From Persicaria tinctoria (Eukaryota > Streptophyta > Magnoliopsida > Caryophyllales > Polygonaceae), in the NCBI GenBank assembly GCA_037127255.1, contig JBANSL010000020.1, positions 56,085,098 to 56,149,097 of the forward strand: a DNA stretch of 64,000 nucleotides, in the 5' to 3' direction. The notes below the pieces were generated by a model. The model saw only the letters and a list, made by a program, of their open reading frames with translations. It had not been told where the DNA came from and ran no database searches. The position numbers were made by a program, and so were the translations under genes. Positions 1-10,987 of the stretch are shown here, one piece after another. Position 1 is the first letter of the stretch. Every line of letters starts with the position of its first letter.

Positions 1-52
1 ACCCTTCACAAGCGATAACCAAAATCTCCCCCCTCCTCCATTGCTGATTTAC

Positions 53-1610
53 ATGGCAATGGCTGCCCCGGCTGCAGCTATTTGCTCCTCTGCGTCCTCC
101 CTCCTCTCTTCTCGCACCACAAACCCTAGATCTCCCTCTCTCTCTTGCTCTCGTCTTCCAGGTGCGTTTGTATGACATTATCTGATGAAATGGAGTAGAA
201 ATTTGGAATTTTGGATTTTGCTTATTGAATCTGGAAATCGTTGTTTCTTTTTCTGGTTTCAGTGCACTCTAGTTTGAGGAAGTTCTATGGCGGAATCGGA
301 GTGCTACGGAAGAAGCCGACGCATTTCTCGATTTCCAATGTTGCTACGGAAATCAGTCCCACCGAACAGGTTTTCTTTCTTCGTTTTCCCTCTCTCGCCT
401 TACCTGTGTTGAGAATTGTGAATTTGATGGAAATTGAGAGGTTAGGTTTTGCTTATTTGCGAGATTTGAATTGTTCATCAACCATCATGTACTGGAAGAT
501 TCCTAAACTCATAGTGTCACCTTTTCGGAGGGGAATTGAAATGAATGGAATTTCTTGTAGGTGCAGAAGCTTGCAAAAGAAAGCCAGAGGCCTGTTTTCC
601 CCTTTGCTTCCATAGTAGGGCAGGACGAGATGAAGCTCTGCCTACTGTTGAATGTTATTGATCCCAAGATTGGGGGTGTTATGATCATGGGTGACAGGGG
701 TACAGGGAAATCAACTACTGTCAGGTCACTTGTAGATTTACTACCTGAAATCAAGGTTGTCCAAGGAGATCCGTTTAACTCCGATCCGGAGGATCCTGAA
801 CTGATGAGTATAGAAATCAGGGAGAAGGCATTGAAAGGGGAAAAGCTCGATGTTTCGTTGACGAAAATCACCATGGTGGATCTTCCCCTTGGGGCTACTG
901 AGGATAGAGTTTGTGGAACTATTGATATAGAGAAGGCGCTAACCGATGGTGTTAAGGCATTTGAGCCTGGCCTTCTTGCCAAGGCAAATAGAGGGATCTT
1001 GTACGTCGATGAGGTCAACCTGTTGGATGACCATTTGGTGGATGTTCTTCTGGATTCCGCGGCTTCAGGGTGGAACACTGTTGAGAGAGAAGGCATCTCC
1101 ATTTCACACCCGGCACGGTTCATTCTGATTGGCTCCGGAAACCCTGAGGAGGGAGAGCTTAGGCCGCAGCTACTTGACCGTTTTGGAATGCACGCTCAAG
1201 TTGGAACTGTGAAGGACCCCGAACTTAGGGTGAAGATTGTTGATGAGAGGTCTCGGTTTGATAAGAATCCAAAGGAGTTCAGAGAAACTTACGAGGCAGA
1301 GCAAGAAAAACTTCAGCAACAGATTTCAGCTGCTAGGAGCTGTCTTTCTTCCGTTCAAATTGATCATGATTTCCGCGTTAAGATATCTAAGGTCTGTGCA
1401 GAACTCAATGTGGATGGACTCAGAGGCGACATTGTGACCAATAGGGCTGCAAAGGCCCTAGCTGCTCTCAAGGGCAGGGATCAAGTGACTGCTGAAGATA
1501 TCGCAACGGTCATTCCCAACTGCTTGAGACACCGGCTTAGGAAAGATCCCTTGGAATCCATTGATTCTGGTTTGCTCGTGATCGAGAAATTCTACGAGAT
1601 CTTTAGTTGA
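53..1610 (+). CDS. CHLI: Magnesium-chelatase subunit ChlI, chloroplast precursor
   Basis: Three exons: 53-161, 263-369 and 561-1610, each bounded by GT and AG, giving about 421 residues, the usual plant CHLI length. ChlI is the AAA+ ATPase motor of Mg-chelatase, which inserts Mg2+ into protoporphyrin IX at the first step specific to chlorophyll synthesis in the chloroplast stroma. The first ~60 residues are Ser/Ala/Arg-rich with few acids, as in a transit peptide. Exon 3 shows Walker A (GDRGTGKST, near residue 116), Walker B (ILYVDEVN, near 217) and the [18 protein letters not shown] sensor/arginine-finger block near 265. The start at 53 is the first ATG; a second in-frame ATG follows two codons later. 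Only 52 bases of upstream DNA are present, so the promoter is outside the window. No lesions are visible. Family assignment is firm; the paralogue number is not decided. Confidence 0.97.
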
Positions 1611-1792
1611 TTGATGTTAAAAGAGTGAATCTCTTCGCATAAACGTCCATTGAAGATGATGATTTTTTTTACAGCTTGTTTGTGCAAACTCAATGATCAA
1701 GAAAATGTCACTCCAATTTGCAAATTCAGTGAAAATGTCAAAGAAATGAAATTATTAAGCAAGCTTAAACCCTATCAATCGGATTGATTCTC

Positions 1793-2176
1793 TCAATGTC
1801 GATGGTGCAACAGTTGAAACGAGTTGAGTTTTTTCTGGTTCTGCAGCAAATTAACGAACACCTCCGCCAAGTAAATCTGCTGAGCTTGATCACCGTCGAT
1901 GGTGGTAATGACGAGCTTGTAGTTGATGCCGTCGACGTCTTGTCGCTCGCCGCTCACCACATCGACCAAGGAGAGATTGTCAGACGACGAGCTATCATGT
2001 TCACTCACCGCGAATCGAGCGATCGACTGCACGTACGGATCATCCGGATTGGTGATCGGCATGTAACCGCCTAATAGCATCGATCGTCGAGCGATGGGCC
2101 TGGCGGTGGAGGCATTGTCAGAGATGAGGCAGAGGCTGATGAGTGTGAGGAAGAGGAATGAGTGCTTGCACGCCAT
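1793..2176 (-). CDS. Phytocystatin (cysteine proteinase inhibitor)
   Basis: Single exon, 127 residues. Phytocystatins block papain- and legumain-type cysteine proteases in seed turnover, senescence and defence. Residues 1-24 form a hydrophobic signal peptide, so the protein should enter the secretory pathway. Inhibitor landmarks are a Gly pair at 36-37, the plant-specific LARFAV-type helix motif (SIARFAV, 51-57), and the first hairpin loop QxVxG as QDVDG at 79-83. The usual Pro-Trp of the second hairpin is absent: the region after the AEVFV stretch has no Trp at all. That is a real departure and may weaken protease binding. The gene is convergent with CHLI, with ~180 bp between stop codons. 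Family assignment rests on the ordered motifs; activity is an open question. Confidence 0.85.
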   Translation of the reverse strand: MACKHSFLFLTLISLCLISDNASTARPIARRSMLLGGYMPITNPDDPYVQSIARFAVSEHDSSSSDNLSLVDVVSGERQDVDGINYKLVITTIDGDQAQQIYLAEVFVNLLQNQKKLNSFQLLHHRH

Positions 2177-3202
2177 GGCTAAAGAGACGGAGATTAATTG
2201 TGATCGAAGTGAAGTGCAATTACATGTTATTGAGTTGAATTATTGGTTGCAGCTGGTACGAATGGAGGATTGGGGATCAAGTAGGGTTTTATAGGACTGA
2301 AAGTTTGAGAAATTCGTGCTATGAAGTGTGATAATCGGGAAACGTATGAATGAGAAGAGGTCGACTTGCTTTCCTGAATCTAAGCGAGGAAGGGAAGAAG
2401 TGAAGAAGATTCGAATTTGTTGCTGAAATTGGCCATCTGTACTCATGGATTGAGATTTCATATCACAAACGCATATAACTCTTTCATTTTTTCTTCTTCT
2501 TCTAATGGTTAGAATATTAAGAAATTAAGACCATTTCAACCGTCTTTTCACCATCCCTCTAAATTAGGATTTAACTTCAATTCCAACACTCTTTTCACCG
2601 GAATGAAATCTTTGTCCTCTAAATTGATTTACGGAAATTTCGCCCGGTAACCCTGAGATTTCGCCTAATTCACGTGGTAAATAAAGGTTTTAGATATTTC
2701 GTCTGGTAACCCTGAGTTTCAAATTGTTTTGCCTCGCGCCCACAAGTTTGACTTTGTCCAATAGTTGTGTTTTAAAGTTATATAGGCGGGTGAGTATTGT
2801 AATATAAACAAATTTTATGGAGGCATTTCACAAATACTAACCTTTTCACCCTTATTCCTCCTGAGCGAGAGACGGGCAGATGGAGTCGCGGTAACAGACA
2901 GAGGGAGACCGGGAAGAGAGGGGTGGCGGCGGCGCTTGCGGCGGTTGGAGTTGGTGGCGCGGTCGGTTCCGGGCTAAATGTGAGTTTTCTCCCTTCGAAA
3001 ATTTTCAATAGGTTTTTTCCCGAAATTTCAAAATCATTGTAGTTTACATAAGCTTGTATTATATATGTCCGCCACAGATAGGCATGTCGTATAAGACGGT
3101 TGACTTATGGGCCCACTTAGTTATTGATCATTGTACTAAAAATTGTTTTTTTTTTATCTTATGTCTAAGGGTATAGGATAAGCAATTCATATTGGGAAAG
3201 AT
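2177..3202. other. Intergenic DNA upstream of the cystatin gene
   Basis: The first few hundred bases must hold the cystatin promoter, but no TATA element can be fixed with confidence. Two similar short phrases (GGTAACCCTGAG, near 2647 and 2706) occur about 60 bp apart. A GC-rich block at 2860-2980 interrupts otherwise AT-rich DNA. Short ORFs here show no recognisable domain, so I call no gene. Confidence 0.5.
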
Positions 3203-3412
3203 CCTAGTAAATCATTTTTTTTTTATTAGGTAAAAATTCGAGTTCAAACAAGCCTGAAACTCGAAAGGCCGACGAATCGGCAGACGGACTAACCGTCAAC
3301 GTACATCAAACAACATAATACACACACAAAAATCACAGATGAAAGAAACAATCCTAAGAACCCATATAAGCCGTCAGCCAGCGGAGGAGTCGAGGGAGCC
3401 TAGTAAATCATT
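3203..3412 (-). mobile_element. Short 5'-truncated retroposon tail (LINE-like) with target duplication
   Basis: A ~182-bp segment (3217-3398) is flanked by perfect 14-bp direct repeats, CCTAGTAAATCATT, at 3203-3216 and 3399-3412. On the + strand it begins with a T-run followed by a non-coding sequence, as expected for the poly(A) tail of an element inserted on the minus strand. No coding domain remains, so LINE rather than SINE is inferred only from the tail and the absence of pol III boxes. Confidence 0.7.
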
Positions 3413-4160
3413 ATTAAAATGACTAATATCATTTAAATTTAAAAAATATTTTTATTTGTAGCCCCTCATCCTATATCCTTGGGGTATAGGATAGAAAAAT
3501 CGCAATAAAAAAAGTTTGAATCTGATAAAATATAGCGTGATGTCATTCTTTCACAAAGAATTTTCGATGTGAAAAAAATGTTGTAAGATAGATATATTTC
3601 ATTCTACTTCGTGATAGATATTGTGAGGAAACAAAAATGTGACAAAATAGACATATTTTTATTTTACTTCGTTAATTCATTCATCACATTTTCGATGTGA
3701 GATAAAAAAAATAACGTTACTGTATTATCTTTTCATTTCACTCCTACATCACATTTTCGAGGTGAGAAATAAAAATGTGGGAAAATGAATATATTTCATG
3801 TAATCCTAATCGTATTTTGGTGGGATAGAATAGAAAATATAGGAATTAGGAAGATATATATTTTCACATTTTCGATGTGAGATAAAAAAAAAATATGGGA
3901 AGAGATATTTAACACCCCGATATTTATTCCTACTATATCCTTTCATCTAATTTACTGTTAGGTGGGCGGTTGGTTTACCTAGATGGCTAGATTTTAAGCG
4001 TATAATCAAGAGCATACAACATTATACTTTTTTCAAAATGGAATTATTGATTAATTTGCTAAAAAAAATTATTGATTAATTGATAAATTAATAAATTATT
4101 TTTTTATGGAAAAAGTGTTGAGATATTATAATTATAGTTTACATAAGCTTGTATTATATA
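3413..4160. repeat. AT-rich intergenic DNA with degenerate dispersed repeats
   Basis: A phrase close to TTTTCGATGTGAGA recurs near 3551, 3682, 3757 and 3866, roughly every 65-130 bp, with intervening A-runs. This suggests a decayed tandem array or clustered MITE remnants. A 26-bp sequence at 3041-3066, beginning AGTTTACATAAGCTTG, recurs almost exactly at 4136-4161. No gene is supported. Confidence 0.5.
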
Positions 4161-4309
4161 TATCTTATATTACATGTCTTCTATAGCCTTAAATTGGAAT
4201 GGGCTTGCAGCCCATCAGACTTGTTAAGGCCCAGCTCCGCCCAGTCCATCAACAGCTTCAGCTCTACTTGATGCGTCTCTTCAACCTCCTCTGCACATCG
4301 TTTTGACGA

Positions 4310-4884
4310 ATGGTAAGCTTCATATGTAAGCCTCCTCTCTTCTTGTCCCGACATTGTAGCACCCAGAGAAACACAAAGGCGGCACATATCGAGAGAGAGC
4401 GAGGGTTGGGCTTCAACGAGAGCCCGTCGCCGCCGAGAGAGCTTGGGAACTTTTCCCATGGCTGCTTGGGTGATGATAAGGCGGAGGGCTCTCCGGTGAG
4501 AGAAAAGTCGAGAGAAGAAGAGAGCGGCGCTATCCTGAAGCGCTTGAGTACTCGAGAGGTGAGGGAGATCCAGCGAGAGCGAGAGAGCTCGAGGGCGAGC
4601 GATCTCCGGGACCTTTCTTGAGCGCAGTCACGGGAAGAAGACAAGCGCAGCAACTCATATCGGTGAAGATCGAAGACGAAAGCGAAGCCTGAACAAGATG
4701 GAGAGTTGAAGAACATATGAGAGGAAGATCTATAGATCTTGGCCTCCATCTACAATCAAATCGGATCTGAAGGACCGCAATGGCAGCGGACGGCGACTCA
4801 GCTTTGGTTCCGACGAGTTCGCGGCGACGCCTCAAATCAGGGAGTGCTTCACTTCCTTGTCCATTTCCTTCTTCTATAGATCTG
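4310..4884 (+). pseudogene. Possible orphan 5' gene fragment (purine-rich leader plus short first exon)
   Basis: This GC-richer stretch has a long GA-rich run like a plant 5' UTR. It is followed by an ATG at 4780 opening about 35 codons rich in Ser and Arg, up to a GTAGGT donor-like site at 4884. No downstream exon can be found before the hAT-like element at 5010. It may be a first exon stranded by rearrangement, a captured gene fragment, or LTR-like sequence. I do not recognise the encoded peptide. Confidence 0.25.
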
Positions 4885-5001
4885 TAGGTTTTGATTAGAT
4901 GTTCGTTCTTGAGACTTGTATTGCTTCTTGTTTAGTCAGCCCTTCTAGGATCGTTTGTATGATTTCGGATTTCCTTCGAGCACAGTGGAACGCTTTCTTG
5001 A

Positions 5002-5571
5002 GCCGGGGTCAATGACAGACCTAGGGAGGTCCTAGGGGGTCACAGACCCCCTCCTCATCCGACAAATTACCTAGGTGTATTCTCCTCGTCGATAGCTTCG
5101 TTTTGATATATAATACGCCCTAATCCGACATATGAGTAAAAAGTTATGAATGTTTGAAAATTACAGCAGTATTAATCCCTTTAGTTTTATTTCAATATAC
5201 TATAATACTTTAATATTTTACTTAAATTGACATTCACATATTATAATTCATCTCGAGAGCTTCGAAACCATAGGTTATACTACTTATTTTGAGAATATGG
5301 TAAGAAGTTACGCAAGTTTAAATTTTTTTATATCTAGTTATACATTATTACATGTTAATAATGCAATGTTTATTTATTGCGTTTTATATCTTTATTTTTC
5401 ATTTTTTATCCTTATTTTCGTATTATATATTTGTAGTATTTTCGAAACCATAGGTTGACACTAGTTTGTACTATCGATCACGTTGTGTTTTGCGATTTTT
5501 TTCTCGATCTTATTGTCGACTACTATGGTGACCCCCGCTAAAAACTTACTGGGCCCGCCACTGGCCGGGGA
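5002..5571. mobile_element. Non-autonomous hAT-like element with 8-bp target duplication
   Basis: The element (5010-5563, 554 bp) has imperfect terminal inverted repeats: the left end starts CAATGACAGACC and the right end, on the other strand, starts CAGTGGCGGGCC. It is flanked by 8-bp repeats GCCGGGGT (5002-5009) and GCCGGGGA (5564-5571), seven of eight matching. An 8-bp duplication and CA(G)TG-type ends are hAT hallmarks. No transposase is present, so it would depend on a helper elsewhere. Confidence 0.65.
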
Positions 5572-5699
5572 CGTAGGGAATTTTCCCGAACCTCGTAAAC
5601 AAATCACAGAGTCTTATTCGTTCAGTTTGATCGAGATTCGGTTCGATCTAGAACCGAGTATGGGACGATTAACAATTGATATATGACTCGATTGACCTT

Positions 5700-6463
5700 A
5701 TTCGATACCTAGAACCAGGTTTTACAAAAAGTTTTTTCAATAGAGAAAAAAACATGAAAGAGTCTATTGGAAATATGTGTTTCTTCTATTCACAAGATAA
5801 TTTATCCTAAATTGGAGTTAATCCTTTTTATTTTTGATAAAAAAATAATTACGGTTTTGGTCAGAGAAGAGAGAGATCAGGGTTTGAATCGAAATCCCGA
5901 AATTACAAAAACATTGCTAATGATGTTGAATTATGTTGAAAAACGATATATGAGAATGTATTCGATTGTATGGCTTGATTTATTTGGTTTTGATAATTTT
6001 TAAGGGTTTTTGAGGGGGTCAATTATTTGGACGAATGAGCTCATCAATCTGGGATGACGTAAACAATTAAAGTTGGAAATTTTAAATAAGGTTATGTACT
6101 CATCTCGGATAAGTTCATTGAGGATATTGCATATATAGTTTCGGCTAAGTTCATTGATGGTACGTATTGTATAGTCTCGGTCAAGTTTATTGAGGGTATT
6201 GCTAATAGAAATCAGAACAAAATTCATATGTTAAGGATGGCAATGAAACAAATACTAAAAGTTATGGATCTATTTAAAATAACATTAAAAAGTTGAGAAC
6301 CATTAATAACAACAACAAAAACCTAAGTGAATATGTGAAATAGAAAGAGTATGATTTGCTCTTTTTTGTCTCACATCGAAAATGAAAGAATGAGTGGAAG
6401 GATCCTAACATGTACCCGTCTATCGGAAAATCGATGACTCTTGACCAGGTCAAGCTACGAAAA
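5700..6463. repeat. AT-rich intergenic DNA with a short three-copy tandem repeat
   Basis: Around 6095-6205 a ~40-bp unit containing TCTCGG followed by AAGTTCATTGA occurs three times with divergence. The repeat makes a small minus-strand ORF look internally repetitive, but nothing suggests it is coding. The rest is AT-rich with no supported gene. Confidence 0.5.
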
Positions 6464-6860
6464 TGAGATCCTCTACAACCTTGTGTGTGCCTTACATGTT
6501 ACACAAAATTATTTACATTATAAATTTACAATAAAAAATTAAAAAAAAATGTATTTGTATTTCAAACAATTGTTAGCATGTGTTTATTAAAAAAATGATG
6601 AAAAATTATGTTTTACATTTTTATATAAATATTGATTATTAATATTTTGCAATATGATTTTATAAAAATTATAAAACATCTATTTTCATCATTTTTTTAA
6701 TAAACATATACTAACAATTGTTTAAAATATAAATATAAAATTTAAAAAAAAATTATTAAACATTTTTAATGCAGTAATTTTGTATAATACGGAGTAAGAT
6801 AGATAATGACATACAATTAGGTTCTAGAGGATCTAAAAAAAAGGGTTCTAGAGGATCTCC
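6464..6860. mobile_element. Fold-back (long inverted repeat) MITE-like element
   Basis: Left and right halves are inverted copies of each other over ~180-200 bp. The AACAATTGTTAG...GTTTATTAAAAAAATGATGA block near 6570-6605 reappears reversed near 6685-6722, and the outer ends GAGATCCTCTA and TAGAGGATCTC match. The right end is duplicated: GGTTCTAGAGGATCT occurs twice, about 24 bp apart. There is no coding capacity. Such perfect hairpins are typical of MITEs; the superfamily is undetermined because I could not fix a target duplication. Confidence 0.65.
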
Positions 6861-6985
6861 CCTACGATACGGTGTTGTCAGGGAATTTCAGTCCTTTTCA
6901 TCTTTGTAACAAGTTCCTGTGAAACAACAATTTCAGTCTTGCTTTGTGAGCCACAAACTACAACAACTACCAAAGGACAACTTCA

Positions 6986-7515
6986 ATTTTTTTTTTGATG
7001 AGGTAAAAATTGGGATGCGCACCAGGCGCTATCCGAGGGCATCCTTTCGGATGAGGTCCAGCAGACCTTGATCACTTAGTAAGTTAGGGTTATTGGTACT
7101 GCGTCCTAGGAAAGCAATCCTATTAGCGACACAGTTGCCGGTGCGAAGTATATGAGAGTAGAATACTTCCTTAAACCCCTTTAGCATTGAAGTGATATCC
7201 GACATGAGAATCTCAATTTCTCAAGGACAACACTTTCTATTTTTAAGATAATTGATAATTATAAGAGAATCTCCTTCAATAAAAATTTTGTCCAGGTTGA
7301 GTTCTCTAGCTTTGATTATGCCTAGATGTAGCGCGCTAGCTTCTGTAACTATAGGAGATTGTTGTCCGAGCCTTCTGACATCAGCAGAAATCAGCCGCCC
7401 CTCACAGTTTCTGATCACAATGTCACTTGTGCTGTCACCCTGTACACATGAAGACCCATCGAAGTTTAATTTGTGCCATCCCGGAGGTGGTTTTTTCCAT
7501 TTATTATTCTTACCT
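6986..7515 (-). mobile_element. 5'-truncated LINE carrying an RNase H-like domain
   Basis: Reading on the minus strand, the segment encodes the start of a plant LINE RNase H domain (PPPGWHKLNFDGS near 7490, then EASALHLGIIKARELNLDK and the IEGDS motif) and ends in a poly(A) tail, seen as a T-run at 6987-6996 on +. The reading frame stops shortly after the IEGDS region. The rest of ORF2 is missing, as expected for 5' truncation during target-primed reverse transcription. A related tail lies at 59984-60570; both share CATCCTTTCGGATGAGGTC. No clear target duplication was found. Confidence 0.7.
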
Positions 7516-7607
7516 CAATAATCAACTGATGATTTAAGTTTCCCAGTATAATTATACCATAATTTCATTTTTTGTTTCTTTATATTAATATAGGGTTACT
7601 ACCCTAT

Positions 7608-8329
7608 ATTAATTACAGGCCCGTCCATTGGGGTGTGTAAACAACCCAACAGAACAGGGCCCCATTTTTTATGGGACCCCAACTAGTAATTATTTTATTG
7701 TTATATATTTGTTTCCATAAATATTAGTATTGTGTTTTCTTAGCCCATTGGTAAATAACTCATTAAAACCATTGGGGAGTGGGGAGTTCGATTCTCAACA
7801 ACTGCTTTCCTTTATTCATTTTTTTGGCCCTTTTTGACGTTCTTTATACTGTGTGCTGAGTATACTAGTGTAGTTTATGACCTTTTATTATTTCCAATAT
7901 ATCCTACAATTAACTCCATGCACATAGTTTTTTTTTTCCCTTACTTTCTTTTCAAATATATTGTTTTTTCAAAAAACTCTTCTGACTTGTAAGAAAAACA
8001 TAAATTAGCAATTTAAATTGTTTGAAAATTTCTTATGCAACAAATTTTGAATTGTAAATTAAAACTCGACTTAGTTAATTAGGATTAAAAATGTGAAAAA
8101 ATAAAACATATATGTAACAATATAAATACAATGAGTTAAAATCTAATACTTCGCACAAAGTAGTCCTATATTAAATTTATTTTGGCCTAGTTGCCATTTT
8201 TAAAAATTAAAATTATAAAATATTTTTAATACTAATTTACTTCATATTTTGTAATTTTGTAACTAAAATTTAGTATACACTCTGGATTGAACAATGCCCC
8301 AAAAATCATTGGACGTCCCTGATTAATTA
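7608..8329. mobile_element. Non-autonomous hAT-type element
   Basis: The element (7616-8321, 706 bp) starts CAGGCCCGTCCATTG and ends, on the opposite strand, CAGGGACGTCCAATG. It is flanked by perfect 8-bp duplications ATTAATTA at 7608-7615 and 8322-8329. Both end sequence and duplication length fit hAT. The interior is AT-rich with no open transposase. Confidence 0.8.
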
Positions 8330-8978
8330 AGAGCAAAAATTTGAAGGGGGCTTAGCACTTACTAAACTACCAATCTATAGCATCCCTAATGGATGTAAAC
8401 AACAAGCTCTATATTCCAACACTAAGACACGACCAGGAACTTAACCTTTTAGGATAATGAGAATATCGATAATTAGAATCACAATCTCTCAAGGATATGA
8501 ACAAGAACCTTTTAGGATATTGACGATAGGAAGGTTGTTATCATCGATGTGCATATATATGTAGAAGTTCTAGATACCTTGCCTTAAGAAGACCCTCCAG
8601 AGTCCTAATGCTTCTGAAAACAAAGTGCTCTTTTGGTCAGTCTGTGCTCCTCCTATAGCTATCCATTCTTGGCCGCAAACAATATAGTATCACTACCTCT
8701 CATGTTTTTTTATGAGTTTCAATTGGTGAATGTTCCACCGCAGGCTTTTTTCTTTCTTTCTAGTCACAATTAGGTCTTGATGTTTTTAGTGCAACCACAC
8801 GGTGATTGCACTGATGAAGAGGTGATTCGGGGATTCCTCATTTTAATCACATATTTCACATATTATAGTGATTACTACTCATTTTATTTGTCAATCTAGT
8901 TTTGATAGTGATTCCATCTAGATACAGTTTTCAGGTGAAATTTTTAATCTTCGACGCTACCTCTATTTTCCAAATCCA
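8330..8978. other. Intergenic DNA, no gene seen
   Basis: AT-rich DNA without a credible ORF, RNA gene or recognisable element end. It separates the hAT-type element from the Mutator-like element. Confidence 0.5.
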
Positions 8979-9791
8979 TTTTAATTAGGAAAAACTAATT
9001 AAAATACCCCTACCTTTGGGGGTATGGTAAAAATATATCCTCAACTTTCAAATTTTAAAAAAAATATCCTGACCTATTACCACGAGTTTTCTCATGGGTA
9101 AAAAATGCTGACAAAGCAGGCTATGTTGAATTTTTTTTGACAAGGCAGCATGCGTGGAAGCTTTTTTACAAATTAGCACTTAAATTGAGTTTTCTTAGGA
9201 AAAAAATAAATAAATCGACAACAAAATTAAACCCGAAAAATGAAATTGATTCAACCAAGCAACTAATCCAGAAAAACTTGCCTCAATTTAACACAACACG
9301 ACTATTCTATTTCTAACACCAAACCGAAAACAAAACTAAACCGACAACAACATCAACAACAAAGAGGGGGAAAACAAAACTTACTCAGACAAATCCGTGA
9401 ACGAATTAAAGAGGAAGAAGATGCCAGAGAGACAGGTCAAAATAGGCGACCTCGAGGGAGGAAGACTGCCATTGAAGATGAACCATGAGTTGCCTGGAAG
9501 ACAGTTCAAGAGGCGACCACGGAAGAAGATAGGAGGGAGGAAAAAGTGTTGGGTATAAACCCGATCCAACTATTTATTTATTTTTCCTAAGGAAACCGTT
9601 AAAGAAAACCATTGTAAAAAAAATTCGCGTATCCTTCCTTGTCAGCATTTTTGACTCGTGAGAAAACACATGGTAATATATTATCACTACCCTAAAAGGT
9701 CAGGATATTTTTATTACATTTGAAAATTGATGATATTTTTTTACCATACTCACAAAGATATGGTATTTTAATTAGTTTTTCCTTTTAATTA
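8979..9791. mobile_element. Mutator-like non-autonomous element with long TIRs
   Basis: The element (8988-9782, 795 bp) begins GGAAAAACTAATTAAAATAC and ends with its inverse. The two termini can be followed as inverted repeats for roughly 140 bp, through TATCCTGACC and AAAAATGCTGACAA on the inner side. Perfect 9-bp duplications TTTTAATTA flank it (8979-8987 and 9783-9791). Long TIRs and a 9-bp duplication define Mutator-like elements. The ~500-bp centre has a small minus-strand ORF (9381-9569) without a recognised domain; it might be captured host sequence. No transposase is present. Confidence 0.85.
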
Positions 9792-10368
9792 TTGTGTTTT
9801 GATCATTCTTATAATCGTATTTCATATTGATATTGAGTACCAACTCTATGGAATCCAAAGTGGATATCATGACACATTTGATTATCCCCCAAATCTCCCT
9901 GTTCGTTGTGTTCCTTCTCACCATTTCTTTAGTTATTAAAAAAGAAAATTAGCTAAAATTAAAATAATAGATTTAAAAAAAAATGAGGGGATTATTGGGT
10001 AAGGAAATGAGTAAATCCCTCCAAATAAATCGAATGGGATCGGCTCCTGACCTCCTGTATAACCTGTATTCCCCTTCCCTCACCCCAATATAGAAAAAAA
10101 AAATTGATTAAAATTTGTAAAAAATAAAAAAACAGTGAAGGGTGGGATTTTGTGAAAAGGAATAGGGAGACAGAAAGGGATTCGGGATAGTGGATCCGTA
10201 CTGCAAATAAATCAGTTATTTCGTTAGCTGTCGGATTGGTCTCTTAAGTTATCATACTACGTATTGTCAAATTCTTACCCAATAACAAAAAAATCATTAA
10301 TTTGGGTTCTCTTAAATGTCACTAATCACTAAAATGATTTATCCCTCTCCTCTATACCTAAAAATCCT
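9792..10368. other. Intergenic DNA, no gene seen
   Basis: AT-rich, with homopolymer A-runs near 9970 and 10090. No supported coding, RNA or element feature. Confidence 0.45.
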
Positions 10369-10525
10369 TTTATGATCTTCTTTTCTTTCTTTTTTCTACG
10401 ACAACTGACGAGGAACCCACATTCGGTGGTAAATCGCGAACAGAGACAGAGATCGAACCCGGGACCTTCTTATTCCTCCCATTGCACCTTACCATTGGGC
10501 CAACCCGAGTGGGGCTTTATGATCT
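10369..10525 (-). mobile_element. tRNA-derived SINE with target duplication
   Basis: The 137-bp body (10379-10515), read on the minus strand, has an A-box-like TTGGCCCAATGGT near its 5' end and a B-box-like GGTTCGATC about 50 bp on, then an A-rich 3' tail. Direct repeats TTTATGATCT flank it at 10369-10378 and 10516-10525. Internal pol III boxes, a tail and ~10-bp duplications are diagnostic of SINEs. It lies 300 bp upstream of the GLR pseudogene start. Confidence 0.8.
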
Positions 10526-10987
10526 CCTCTTCCAAACAACGCGGAGGACCTTTTACATCCATTACTTGTTCTACGTTTAAGTTATTACACAAAAAATAGT
10601 AGTCGTGGACTGTTCACAATTCCCATTTAATCTGCATATGCATATGTGTAGACTTTCTAACATATGACCAACCCAAGGAGGCAAGGAGTTCTTCTGACTT
10701 TTCTCTATATCTAGAACCCCAAAAGCTATCTCCTCTTTCACTTTGAATCAATTCAAACTCTAGAAGTCAATAAAGGTGTCCACCTTTAGAGGAACAAAAG
10801 CAACCATTACCAAACAAAAATGCCTTTCCTAACCACATCACTTTATGTTAGATTGTGCCTTCTCCTCATTACCTGCACCTATGGAACTATCAGTGTGATT
10901 GCCAATCAAGCAATCAATATTGGTGCAATCGTTCCCTTGGATTCTCGTGTTGGCCGAGAACAGAAAACCGCCATGGAGATTGCAATT

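Noticed and set aside
509..1123. 204-codon ORF on the minus strand over CHLI
   Set aside because: It is antisense to CHLI exon 3, which has every ChlI motif; the ORF has no domain of its own.
4264..4749. 161-codon minus-strand ORF
   Set aside because: It mirrors a purine-rich leader-like stretch, has Ser/Arg low complexity and no recognisable domain.
7252..7521. 89-codon plus-strand ORF
   Set aside because: Antisense of the LINE RNase H region at 6986-7515.
10372..10599. 75-codon plus-strand ORF
   Set aside because: It lies across the antisense of a SINE and its flank; composition is that of the SINE, not a gene.
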